NCBI GenBank assembly: GCA_028292435.1
Contig: JAQGMI010000006.1
Coordinates: 62,001-126,000 of the forward strand
From: Betaproteobacteria bacterium
Lineage (GTDB): Bacteria; Pseudomonadota; Gammaproteobacteria; Burkholderiales; SG8-41
DNA length: 64,000 bases
Reading direction: 5' to 3'
Part shown: positions 9,162-17,307 of the stretch, piece by piece
How positions within the stretch are numbered: the first letter of the stretch is position 1
Layout: the number at the start of each line of letters is the position of its first letter
Made by a program: the position numbers and the translations under genes
Notes under the pieces: model-generated
Databases searched by the model: none
What the model saw: only the letters and a program-made list of their open reading frames with translations
Told to the model about the DNA's origin: nothing

Positions 9162-11000
9162 ATGAAACAAATTACATCGACCAACGATTTCGTCGTCAAA
9201 TTCGCCAACGTCAACGGCTCGGGCTCGGCGTCGGCCAACGAGCTTTTCGCGCGCTCGATTCTGCGCATGGGCGTACCGGTAGCGCCCCGCAACATCTTTC
9301 CGTCGAACATCCAGGGCCTGCCGACGTGGTACGAAGTGCGCGTCACTGAAACCGGCTACCAGGGCCGCCGCGGCGGCGTCGATCTGATGGTCGCGATGAA
9401 TCCGCAAACGTGGGATGCCGACATCAAGGAAATTGAAGAAGGCGGTTACCTGTTTTACGACAATACCAAGTCGCTGCCGCAATCGAAATTCCGCACCGAC
9501 ATCAACGTGATCGGCATGCCGCTCACTGAAATCTGCAACGCCACTTACACCGACCCGCGCCAGCGCCAACTCTTCAAAAATATTGTATATGTCGGCGCGC
9601 TGTCCGCGCTGCTCGACATCGATCCGACCGAGATCGAGCGTCTGTTCTCGGAACAATACAAAGGCAAGGAAGCGCTGCTGCAGTCAAACGTGAAGGCGCT
9701 GCGGCTCGGCCGCGATTACGCGCAGCAGCATCTCGGCGGACCGATCGGGCTCAAGATCAAGCGCGCGGACAATGTCGGAAACAAGATTTTTATCGACGGC
9801 AACAGCGCGGCGGCGCTCGGTGCGGTTTACGGCGGTGCCACGGTGTGCGCGTGGTATCCGATCACGCCGTCGTCGTCGCTCGCCGAAGGGTTTATCAAGT
9901 ACTGCCAGAAACACCGTGTCGATCCTGCGACCGGCCAGAACAAATTCGCAATCGTGCAGGCCGAAGACGAGCTCGCGTCGATTGGCATGGTCATCGGTGC
10001 CAGCTGGAACGGCGCACGCGCATTCACGGCGACGTCGGGCCCCGGGATTTCACTGATGACCGAGTTCATCGGTCTCGCCTACTTCGCAGAAATCCCGGCG
10101 GTCATCGTTAACGTGCAGCGCGGCGGCCCTTCGACCGGCATGCCAACGCGCACCCAGCAGTCGGATGTGATCGCCTGCGCGTACGCTTCGCATGGTGACA
10201 CCAAGCACGTGCTGCTGTTCCCCGAAGACCCGACCGAATGTTTTGAGTTCACAGCCAAGTCGTTCGACCTGGCTGAGCGCCTGCAGACGCCGATTTTCAT
10301 GATGACCGATCTCGATATCGGCATGAACACGCGTTTATGCGCGCCGTTCCAGTGGGACGATAAGCAAGCTTACGACCGCGGCAAGATCATGACCTCGGCG
10401 ATGCTCGATTCCGGGCGCGACTTCGGCCGCTATCTCGACGTCGACGGCGACGGCATCGCGTACCGCACCTATCCGGGCACCCACGCCACGCGCGGTGGTT
10501 ATTTCACGCGCGGCACGACCAAGAACCGTTACGCGGGCTATAGCGAAACCGGGCCCGATTACATCGATAACGTGCAGCGCCTGCTGCGCAAGTTCGATAC
10601 GGCCAAGAAACTGGTGCCCGCACCGTTGCTTTATCCGGCGGAAAAGCCGGCGCGGTTCGGCGCGATTTTTTACGGCTCGACAAGCCCCGCCATGCAGGAA
10701 GCACTCGACGTGCTCGCCACGCGCGGCATTCATGTGAACGCGCTGCGCGTGCGTGCCTTTCCGTTCCAGGACGAGATCAACGATTTCGTCGCTTCGCACC
10801 CGTGGGTGTTCGTGATCGAGCAAAACCGCGATGCGCAATTGAAAACACTGCTCGTCAACGAAGCTAAGATCAACCCGTCGCGGCTCTTGTCCGTGCTGCA
10901 TTACGACGGCACGCCGATTACCGCCCGTTTCATCGTCGACCAGATCTCGCAGCATGCTGCTGCACGCACCGTCGTCCCGCTCAAGAAAGTGGTGTCATGA
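9162..11000 (+). CDS. 2-oxoacid:acceptor oxidoreductase, fused gamma-alpha subunit (KorA-like)
   Basis: A 612-residue subunit of a TPP-dependent 2-oxoacid oxidoreductase. Residues 1 to about 190 form the gamma domain (GGVDLMVAMNPQTW). A pyrimidine-binding alpha domain follows (AWYPITPSSSLAE, ATSGPGISLMTEF, RGGPSTGMPTRTQQSD), then the C-terminal transketolase-type domain. The enzyme family oxidatively decarboxylates a 2-oxoacid to acyl-CoA while reducing ferredoxin. It is translationally coupled to the beta subunit by an ATGA overlap. 2-oxoglutarate is the likeliest substrate by operon architecture, but pyruvate or a branched-chain oxoacid cannot be excluded. Confidence 0.88.
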   Translation: MKQITSTNDFVVKFANVNGSGSASANELFARSILRMGVPVAPRNIFPSNIQGLPTWYEVRVTETGYQGRRGGVDLMVAMNPQTWDADIKEIEEGGYLFYDNTKSLPQSKFRTDINVIGMPLTEICNATYTDPRQRQLFKNIVYVGALSALLDIDPTEIERLFSEQYKGKEALLQSNVKALRLGRDYAQQHLGGPIGLKIKRADNVGNKIFIDGNSAAALGAVYGGATVCAWYPITPSSSLAEGFIKYCQKHRVDPATGQNKFAIVQAEDELASIGMVIGASWNGARAFTATSGPGISLMTEFIGLAYFAEIPAVIVNVQRGGPSTGMPTRTQQSDVIACAYASHGDTKHVLLFPEDPTECFEFTAKSFDLAERLQTPIFMMTDLDIGMNTRLCAPFQWDDKQAYDRGKIMTSAMLDSGRDFGRYLDVDGDGIAYRTYPGTHATRGGYFTRGTTKNRYAGYSETGPDYIDNVQRLLRKFDTAKKLVPAPLLYPAEKPARFGAIFYGSTSPAMQEALDVLATRGIHVNALRVRAFPFQDEINDFVASHPWVFVIEQNRDAQLKTLLVNEAKINPSRLLSVLHYDGTPITARFIVDQISQHAAARTVVPLKKVVS

Positions 11001-12052
11001 CTTATCTCGCCAAACCGAAGCTCCATCATCCCGACCTGCCGAAAAACGCAGTCGGTCATACGCGCCGCGATTACGAAGGCCGGATTTCGACGCTGTGCGC
11101 GGGTTGCGGGCACGACTCGATTTCCGCCGCGATCATTCAGGCCTGCTGGGAAACCAATATCGAGCCGCACAAGGTCGCCAAGCTGTCGGGCATCGGTTGC
11201 TCCTCGAAGACGCCCGATTACTTTCTCGGCAACTCGCACGGCTTTAATAGCGTGCACGGCCGCATGCCGTCGGTAGCGACAGGCGCCAACCTCGCCAACC
11301 GTGAATTACTTTACCTGGGCGTCTCGGGCGACGGCGATTCCGCCTCAATCGGCATCGGCCAGTTTGCGCATTGCATGCGCCGCGGCGTCAACATGGTTTA
11401 CATCGTCGAGAACAACGGCGTCTACGGTCTTACCAAAGGCCAGTTTTCCGCGACCGCCGACAAGGGTTCGAAATCCAAGCGCGGCATCGCCAACAACGAT
11501 GAGCCGATCGACATGGTCGGTCTGGCCTTGCAATTAGGCGCGAGCTTCGTCGGGCGCAGTTTTTCGGGCGATAAGGATCAACTGGTGCCGCTGATCAAAG
11601 CGGCGATCGAGCATAAAGGTGCCGCCTTCATCGACGTCGTGTCGCCGTGCGTCGCGTTCAACAACCATTCGGGTTCGACCAAGAGTTACGACTACGTGCG
11701 CGAGCACAACGAAGCGGTGAACCGGCTGGATTTCATTAGCAGCCGCGAAGAAATTACCGCCGACTACCCACCGGGCACCGTCACGATGGTCACGCAGCAC
11801 GACGGCAGTGTCCTGCAATTACGCAAGCTCGCGCCGGATTACGATGCGACCGACCGCCTGAAAGCCATGGACTATATCCAGCAGCGCCACGCGCGCGGCG
11901 AAGTGGTCACGGGCCTGCTTTACGTCGACCCGAATTCGGCCGATCTGCACATGCATCTGAATACCGTTGAAGCGCCGCTGAACCGTCTTGGCGAGCGCGA
12001 GTTGTGCCCGGGCTCAGCCGCCCTCGAAAAAATCAACGCGTCCCTGCGCTAG
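10997..12052 (+). CDS. 2-oxoacid:acceptor oxidoreductase beta subunit (KorB-like)
   Basis: The 351-residue TPP-binding beta subunit. The TPP/Mg motif is visible as GDGDSASIGIGQF continuing to VENNGVYGLTKGQ, and Fe-S ligand cysteines lie in LCAGCGHDS and IGCSSKTPDY. It completes the three-gene operon with the upstream flavoprotein and gamma-alpha subunit and begins inside the alpha gene's stop (ATGA at 10997-11000). It ends 14 bp before the convergent soxA, so a shared bidirectional stop region must lie in a very small space. Confidence 0.9.
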   Translation: MTYLAKPKLHHPDLPKNAVGHTRRDYEGRISTLCAGCGHDSISAAIIQACWETNIEPHKVAKLSGIGCSSKTPDYFLGNSHGFNSVHGRMPSVATGANLANRELLYLGVSGDGDSASIGIGQFAHCMRRGVNMVYIVENNGVYGLTKGQFSATADKGSKSKRGIANNDEPIDMVGLALQLGASFVGRSFSGDKDQLVPLIKAAIEHKGAAFIDVVSPCVAFNNHSGSTKSYDYVREHNEAVNRLDFISSREEITADYPPGTVTMVTQHDGSVLQLRKLAPDYDATDRLKAMDYIQQRHARGEVVTGLLYVDPNSADLHMHLNTVEAPLNRLGERELCPGSAALEKINASLR

Positions 12053-12066
12053 CCCGCCGGCAGTAA

Positions 12067-12861
12067 TCAGCGCCGCACGCCCGGCGTCTCGACCGGCAAA
12101 CCGCCTTCGCGCCACGCGAGATACAGCTCGAGATCGAGAAACTCGGTCGATCCCTGCGGCAGCAGTTCAGCGCGCACGCCCGACAAACAACTCCGGAACC
12201 GTCGATGCAGCGAACCCATCGTCTGCCATTCGAGCCGATAGATCGGATAAGCCACACCGTGTCCCTGGCTGATCGTTTCGGGCCCGAGCTTCTTGCCCCA
12301 GTTGTCCTGATGACATTGCGCGCACGATAGATTCATCTGGCCGATGCGCCGGTAGTACATCGCGCGCCCGGCTTCGTAGTTCTTGCGGTTCTGCCAGTCG
12401 ATCGTCACATTCATCGGCATGCCGCGCGATTGCTGGCCGATGTAAGCCGTCAGCCCGAGCAATTCCGCCGACTCGTATTTGAACGGTTCCGTCTGCTGGC
12501 GGCGCGCCTGGCATTGCTGAATGCGGCCTTCGACGTTGATCAGACGCGCGGTGCCGCGATCGATCTGCGGATACTTCGCCGCAACGCCTTTCATGCTTGT
12601 CTTCGCGTCGCCGTGGCAGGACGCGCACGACTTGCCCTCTTTGCCGGCGGCCTGTTGCCACAAGGACTCGCCGCGCGAAAGCCACAACATGCCGGGATTC
12701 GAAAAATCGTCGTGCTGAAGGTCACGCACCTCCGGGCCAGTAAAATCGAGGCCCGACTTGAGCGGCTGCGGCTTTACGGCTTGCTGCGCACCCAATGTGC
12801 CGCCCGCGAGCGCGAGGCTTGCAAACAACAAGCCCGCGCGCAGCCGGCGACCCAACGTCAT
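12067..12861 (-). CDS. soxA: Sulfur-oxidation diheme cytochrome SoxA
   Basis: Periplasmic c-type cytochrome that with SoxX joins thiosulfate to the SoxY carrier cysteine. The 264-residue precursor has a signal peptide (cleavage near Ala25), two heme-binding motifs, CASCH (C79-H83) and CAQCH (C180-H184), and the conserved RSCLSG segment whose Cys225 corresponds to the persulfide heme-ligand active-site cysteine. It is therefore of the diheme type. It is the last gene of soxXYZA, overlapping soxZ by 4 bp. No soxB follows: korB lies convergently 14 bp away. Confidence 0.93.
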   Translation of the reverse strand: MTLGRRLRAGLLFASLALAGGTLGAQQAVKPQPLKSGLDFTGPEVRDLQHDDFSNPGMLWLSRGESLWQQAAGKEGKSCASCHGDAKTSMKGVAAKYPQIDRGTARLINVEGRIQQCQARRQQTEPFKYESAELLGLTAYIGQQSRGMPMNVTIDWQNRKNYEAGRAMYYRRIGQMNLSCAQCHQDNWGKKLGPETISQGHGVAYPIYRLEWQTMGSLHRRFRSCLSGVRAELLPQGSTEFLDLELYLAWREGGLPVETPGVRR

Positions 12862-13178
12862 CCGTTCACCGTGAGCTGGACGCGCTCCGTGCCGGTCTCG
12901 CCTTTGTCGTCGATCCAGTCGAATACCAGATCGCCGCTGTCCTGCGCGATGGTAAAAAAACTGATCGACGGATTCGCCGCAATACCCGATCCCATCTCGG
13001 CACGAAATATTTCCGCGCCGTTATAGCGGCACACGAGTTTATTCACGACGTTCTTCGGCGCGGGCTTGCCGCTGTCGTCGAAACGAAATCCGGTTTCCAT
13101 TGGATGCTGGATCGCGATGCGGATCTCGATCACGTCGCCGCGTTTGGCGCTTTTCGGAACTTGAATGCGTGCAGTCAT
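12858..13178 (-). CDS. soxZ: Thiosulfate-oxidation carrier complex subunit SoxZ
   Basis: The 106-residue partner of SoxY, forming the SoxYZ carrier. Typical features are the N-terminal ARIQVPKSAKRGDVIEIR, the central HPMETGFR, and the C-terminal Ig-like strand pattern with VQLTVNG. No signal peptide is present, as expected, because SoxZ is exported in complex with SoxY. The start follows the soxY stop by 4 bp and the end overlaps soxA, giving a tightly packed operon. Confidence 0.93.
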   Translation of the reverse strand: MTARIQVPKSAKRGDVIEIRIAIQHPMETGFRFDDSGKPAPKNVVNKLVCRYNGAEIFRAEMGSGIAANPSISFFTIAQDSGDLVFDWIDDKGETGTERVQLTVNG

Positions 13179-13182
13179 GATT

Positions 13183-13644
13183 TCACGTTGCGTCGTAACA
13201 CGCCGAAAGCGTGACGACGACGTCGGCGCTCGCGGACCAGAACGAGCCGTCCGACAGCGCGGCGATTACGAGCACACGTTGCGTGCCGCCGAGCCTGACG
13301 CGCGTGCTGACCTGCGCGCGCCCGGCGCGCGGCCCGAAATAAAAGTTCGCGATGTTCGGGCGCGGATTGCGCGGGCCGTATAGATGAATGCTTTTAACGT
13401 AGTCGCTGGCCGTCATCGGGCTGTCGACGCTGACTTTCAGGCTCACTGAATTGCCGTTATCGGCAAATTCCGGCACCTCGAGCTTAACGCGGCCGGTTTG
13501 GACGATGGCGCCGCCTGTCACTTTGTGCACCATGACTTCAACCGAATCGCTCTGGTCGTCCGCCGCGCGTGCAGGCAGCATCGGCCATGCGCAGAATGCG
13601 AGCAGGCGTGCAATGAAACCCCGGCGGCTGAAACGATTCAACAT
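13183..13644 (-). CDS. soxY: Thiosulfate-oxidation carrier protein SoxY, variant C-terminus
   Basis: The 153-residue substrate-carrying subunit of SoxYZ, which binds sulfur intermediates on a cysteine of its flexible tail. The start at ATG 13644 gives a twin-arginine signal (SRRGFIARLL) and a body with SoxY-like features (YVKSIHLYGPRNPRP, FYFGPRAGRAQVSTRVRL). The canonical tail ends in GGCGG; here it ends SACYDAT, with one Cys (C149) but none of the flanking glycines. The tail may be a bona fide variant. The open frame runs upstream into soxX, but that extension overlaps the soxX coding sequence and was rejected. Confidence 0.88.
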   Translation of the reverse strand: MLNRFSRRGFIARLLAFCAWPMLPARAADDQSDSVEVMVHKVTGGAIVQTGRVKLEVPEFADNGNSVSLKVSVDSPMTASDYVKSIHLYGPRNPRPNIANFYFGPRAGRAQVSTRVRLGGTQRVLVIAALSDGSFWSASADVVVTLSACYDAT

Positions 13645-13646
13645 GT

Positions 13647-14108
13647 TCAGTCCTGCAAAGTCAGCAAATAGGCGATGACATCCTCGACTTGTTGCGCGGT
13701 CAGCAGTGGCTTGCCGACGTAAGTGGACGCCACGCGTTGCAGCCCTTCCGTACGGTAATACGCCGGCATCACGCTCAGGCTGTTGATCCGCGTTGAATCG
13801 ACGAGCCGCAGGCGCAACTGCGGCGCCGTCACGCGCTTGCCGACGCCCGCGAGCGGTGGTCCGATGTTGCCGAGCGGTGTGTCGCCCGCATCCGGGAAGG
13901 TGTGGCACAAAAAGCAATTGCCGCCTTCGCGGCTCAATGCCGCGCTTTTACCGCGCGCGGGATCGCCGGGCAGGCTGGTAAGCGGTGCGGATATCTGCCC
14001 GTCAGCGACGCGATATGCAACGAGCGCTTCGGCCGCATGCGCCAACGAAATCGACGCGCCGGCGAACGCCAACATCGCTGCAATCGATAATTTTCGCCGG
14101 GTTCTCAC
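13647..14108 (-). CDS. soxX: Sulfur-oxidation monoheme cytochrome SoxX
   Basis: A 153-residue periplasmic cytochrome c, the SoxA partner. It has a signal peptide (cleavage after AHA-A near residue 26), one heme site CFLCH (C65-H69), and a likely axial Met at M114 in SLSVMPAYY. It heads the soxXYZA operon, with its stop 2 bp from the soxY start. The upstream 238 bp to the divergent cupin gene should contain the promoter, but I see no sure motif. Confidence 0.9.
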   Translation of the reverse strand: MRTRRKLSIAAMLAFAGASISLAHAAEALVAYRVADGQISAPLTSLPGDPARGKSAALSREGGNCFLCHTFPDAGDTPLGNIGPPLAGVGKRVTAPQLRLRLVDSTRINSLSVMPAYYRTEGLQRVASTYVGKPLLTAQQVEDVIAYLLTLQD

Positions 14109-14346
14109 GCGCGCTCATCCTGTCCGGCGCCAACATCAATGCCTGACGCGGCGCTCAAGGCGCGCCAGCTCACTGATCGGGATTCACTCACAACAAGTCC
14201 TCTCATTACTGCCTGGCGCGCCTCGCAAGCCGGGCGCGCAGCAGGCAGATGAGGTTATGCCGGCCGCCAGCCTCGGTCAAGTCGGCACCCGCGCCGCCGC
14301 AGTACGCACGCTAAAATCGCAGCTTCCACTTGAAGAAAGAACGCAC

Positions 14347-14676
14347 ATGCAAATGACCGGCATCCCGTTTGGCGTCATCGACTGGTCAACCGTCGACGCA
14401 GTTGACTATCCGGGCATCGGCGGCAAGGCGACGTGGCGCACGCGCGAATTCGGCGGCATTCGCGTGCGCATGGTCGAATACTCGCCCGGTTATCTCGCCG
14501 ACCACTGGTGCAGCAAAGGTCATGTCGTGTTCGTCATCGAAGGCGAATTCGAATCCGAACTCGCGGACGGCCGCAAATATCGGCTGACTGCCGGCATGAG
14601 TTATCAAGTTGCTGACAATGCGGAACCGCATCGCTCGTTCACCACGACCGGCGTCAAACTTTTTATCGTCGATTAA
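14347..14676 (+). CDS. Small cupin protein (DHWC-motif type)
   Basis: A 109-residue single-domain cupin. The first cupin motif region reads GYLADHWCSKGH and the second includes LTAGMSYQVAD and EPHRSFTT, with several candidate metal ligands (His/Cys/Glu). It resembles the small DHCW-type cupin family found widely in proteobacteria; the function is unknown. A GAAGAAAGAA stretch upstream of ATG 14347 serves as ribosome-binding site. It is isolated between the divergent sox operon and convergent mtgA. Confidence 0.8.
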   Translation: MQMTGIPFGVIDWSTVDAVDYPGIGGKATWRTREFGGIRVRMVEYSPGYLADHWCSKGHVVFVIEGEFESELADGRKYRLTAGMSYQVADNAEPHRSFTTTGVKLFIVD

Positions 14677-14698
14677 ACGACTAGCCTCAGGTACCCGC

Positions 14699-15427
14699 TC
14701 AAGGTACCGCCGCCGAGTTCATGCGCGACAGAATGATTTCCTTGCGCTTCAAAAGATACGGCGTTTCGCTGCCGCGCGCGTAGCGGCGCGGGCTCGGCAC
14801 CATAGCCGCGAGCTGCGCCGATTGCTCGCTCGAAAGGTTGGCCGCGGTCGTCTCGAAGTGATGATGCGCGGCCGCCTGCGCGCCGAAAACGCCGTTGCCC
14901 CATTCGATCACGTTCAGGTATATCTCGAGTATGCGGCGCTTGGTCATGATGGTTTCGATCATGACCGTGATGACCGCCTCCTGCGCTTTGCGCCACCACG
15001 TTCGTTCGCCCGACAGGAACAGGTTTTTCGCGAGCTGCTGGCTGATCGTCGAGCCGCCCGACACCACCTTGCCTTTTTTCTGGTTGCGCTCGTACGCTTT
15101 CTGGATGCCTTCCCAGTCAAAGCCGTCATGATCGAGAAACTTGGCGTCCTCGGCCGCTACTATGGAGCGCTTGAGGCTGGTGGCAATCCGGTTATAAGGC
15201 ACCCACTGATGCTGAAGCAAGGCGCCCGGGGTCTTCTCGCGAATGCGCTCCACGCGTGCGCGCATGAACGCTGTCGTCCCCGGGTCGTGATCGACCCAAT
15301 ACCAGATGTGAATCAGAAACCAGAATTGCACGAGTGCAAGTGCGGTCACTGCGAGCAGCAGCGGATACCAGATGCAGCGCCAGAGAAATTTCATGCTGAT
15401 CGGCTGCCGCTTTTTAGCGTCCGGCAC
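14699..15427 (-). CDS. mtgA: Monofunctional biosynthetic peptidoglycan transglycosylase
   Basis: Inner-membrane glycosyltransferase (GT51) that polymerises lipid II into glycan strands. The 242-residue product has one N-terminal membrane segment (about residues 15-40) and the GT51 motifs: AAEDAKFLDHDGFDW with the catalytic Glu, GGSTISQQLAKNLFL, the RRILEIYLNVIEWG region, and LAAMVPSPRRY. The length is normal. The start overlaps the aroE end by 14 bp, and the aroE-mtgA pair is a standard betaproteobacterial arrangement. Confidence 0.94.
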   Translation of the reverse strand: MPDAKKRQPISMKFLWRCIWYPLLLAVTALALVQFWFLIHIWYWVDHDPGTTAFMRARVERIREKTPGALLQHQWVPYNRIATSLKRSIVAAEDAKFLDHDGFDWEGIQKAYERNQKKGKVVSGGSTISQQLAKNLFLSGERTWWRKAQEAVITVMIETIMTKRRILEIYLNVIEWGNGVFGAQAAAHHHFETTAANLSSEQSAQLAAMVPSPRRYARGSETPYLLKRKEIILSRMNSAAVP

Positions 15428-16232
15428 GCAACTTGGTAATCACCGGCCGGGTTTGCGGCTCGACGCCGCGCCAAATCTTGAACGCCGCAGCCGCCTGCTC
15501 GACCAGCATGCCGAGTCCGTCAGCGGTGCGCGCGCCGTGCGCTTGGGCAAACGTCAAAAACGGTGTCTGTCGGCCGTAAACCATGTCATAAGCGAGCGCG
15601 TCCGGGCCAAACACGGCCTGAGGTAATGGCGGCATTTCATCGCGCAAACCGGCTGAGGTTGCATTGATGATCAGGTCGAATTGGGCCGTGGCGAGATCGG
15701 GATAACCGACAGCGGTGACTTGAGTCGCTTTTGACGACAACGTGTACCGCGCGACGAGTTCGGTCGCCTTGTGCACGGTCCGATTCGCGATCACCAGCGA
15801 TTGCGGACAAGCATCCAGAATCGGCTGCACGACGCCATACGTTGCGCCGCCCGCGCCCATCACGAGCACGCGTTTGTCGCGGAGCGAAAACCCGAGATTG
15901 CGTTCAAGATCGGCGATCAAGCCAATCCCGTCCGTGTTGAAGCCCTCTACTTTGTCGCCGCGAAAGTCGAGTGTATTGACTGCGCCCGCCGCGACCGCCG
16001 ACGGTGCGGGTTCGCACATGCGAAATGCGTCAAACTTGAACGGCACCGTCACGTTGATGCCCTTGCCGCCGTCGCTGCGAAATTTGTTTACGACCGCGGT
16101 GAATGCATCGAGCGGCGCGAGCAATTTTACGTACTCGATGTCCTGCCCGGTCTGGCGCGCGAATGCAGCGTGAATTTCAGGGGACAGGCTGTGACCGACC
16201 GGATTGCCCACGACAGCGTAGCAGTCACTCAT
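15414..16232 (-). CDS. aroE: Shikimate dehydrogenase (NADP+)
   Basis: Reduces 3-dehydroshikimate to shikimate in aromatic amino acid biosynthesis. The 272-residue product shows the substrate site GNPVGHSLSPEIH, the catalytic Lys region GINVTVPFKFDA, NADP-binding GAGGATYGVV with the following ANRTVHKA, and a C-terminal GLGMLVEQAA. The length is standard. It lies between tonB and mtgA in a probable operon, with 9 bp separating it from the tonB stop. Confidence 0.95.
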   Translation of the reverse strand: MSDCYAVVGNPVGHSLSPEIHAAFARQTGQDIEYVKLLAPLDAFTAVVNKFRSDGGKGINVTVPFKFDAFRMCEPAPSAVAAGAVNTLDFRGDKVEGFNTDGIGLIADLERNLGFSLRDKRVLVMGAGGATYGVVQPILDACPQSLVIANRTVHKATELVARYTLSSKATQVTAVGYPDLATAQFDLIINATSAGLRDEMPPLPQAVFGPDALAYDMVYGRQTPFLTFAQAHGARTADGLGMLVEQAAAAFKIWRGVEPQTRPVITKLRAGR

Positions 16233-16241
16233 CGGCCGCCG

Positions 16242-17207
16242 TTACTCGGTCGAAAGCTGATCGGCGCGAGTAAATGTCCAGGTGCGGGTGATACTGAGAA
16301 TGTCCGTATCCTTGGCGATGTCGGCGGGAAAAGCCGCGTAAGGCGCGCCGAGCAGCACGATGCGGCGGGCGGCATCATCGAGCACCTTTTGTCCGGACGA
16401 ACGATTGATCTCGATGTTGTCGACGGTACCGTCCGGCTTGATTGAAACGGTGAGCTGCAGGCTGCCGTACATTTTCTGGTTCCTGGCAGCCTCGGGATAG
16501 TTGAGCGTGCCGACGCGCTCGATCTTCTGGCGCCAGTCTTCTATATAACGCGCGAAGCGGAATTCCTGCGCGCGCGCGCCAAGAAAGCGCCGTCGCGGCC
16601 GCTTTTGATAAGCATCCCAGTCTTTGGAAATCTGCGCTTCAAGCCGCGCGATCTCGAGACTCTTGCTCATGATGTCGGCTGCGTTCGGCGCGGTCCTGGG
16701 CTCGGCTTGGGGATCCGGCTGAGGCACGGCGGATTCGACCTTGGCCTGGGATTGCATCTGCGTCATCAGTTTTTGCGCTTCGACTTCAAGCTGCTTGACG
16801 CGCCTGGACTCCATCGTGAGTTCGGTGGTCTGCTTGTCGTTTCGCGTCACCGGCAGCGGGCTTGATGCACGACGGTCGAGATCGGTATTGCCGCCGCCGT
16901 CGAGGTTATGCTGCGCGACTGCGTCGGCGTTCAGCGGTTTGGTGTTCGACCGCGAATTGACGAGAATCACTTCGAGCGCCGGCGCGACGCTGTCGAGCTT
17001 CGACAGATCGGGTGGCCGGAAGGTCACGCCGAACAATACGATGGCATGCACCAACAGCGATGCGCCTACGGCGTATTGGAAGCGTGAGAGATCGTCCATC
17101 TCAAGCAGGGTGCGCTTAAAAGCAGAAAATTGGGCCGTGAACGGCAGATCCAGTGGGATCAAGCTTCTCCCATAAGGCATCAATCGATTCGAGCTGGTCA
17201 GGCTCAT
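16242..17207 (-). CDS. tonB: TonB-family energy transducer protein
   Basis: Inner-membrane-anchored protein that transmits proton-motive force to outer-membrane receptors. One membrane segment (QYAVGASLLVHAIVLFGV) is followed by a long charged periplasmic region and a C-terminal TonB domain (TLNYPEAARNQKMYGSLQL, then VSIKPDGTVDNIEI). The gene sits upstream of aroE-mtgA, a known betaproteobacterial neighbourhood. The start is uncertain: the long form starts at 17207, but ATG 17099 gives MDDLSRFQYAVG, which places the membrane helix near the N-terminus as in most homologues. No exbBD genes are nearby. Confidence 0.82.
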   Translation of the reverse strand: MSLTSSNRLMPYGRSLIPLDLPFTAQFSAFKRTLLEMDDLSRFQYAVGASLLVHAIVLFGVTFRPPDLSKLDSVAPALEVILVNSRSNTKPLNADAVAQHNLDGGGNTDLDRRASSPLPVTRNDKQTTELTMESRRVKQLEVEAQKLMTQMQSQAKVESAVPQPDPQAEPRTAPNAADIMSKSLEIARLEAQISKDWDAYQKRPRRRFLGARAQEFRFARYIEDWRQKIERVGTLNYPEAARNQKMYGSLQLTVSIKPDGTVDNIEINRSSGQKVLDDAARRIVLLGAPYAAFPADIAKDTDILSITRTWTFTRADQLSTE

Positions 17208-17307
17208 AGCGGCTATTCTACTTAAAAATGACTATGGTGTGTACAAATACGTTATTTGACAGGTATTTGCAAGCTATTTTTAAGGTCGTTTAGAGATAAT
17301 GGCCGGA

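Noticed and set aside
13645-13917. N-terminal extension of the SoxY frame
   Set aside because: It overlaps soxX coding sequence and lacks protein character; the ATG at 13644 with a twin-arginine signal is the natural start.
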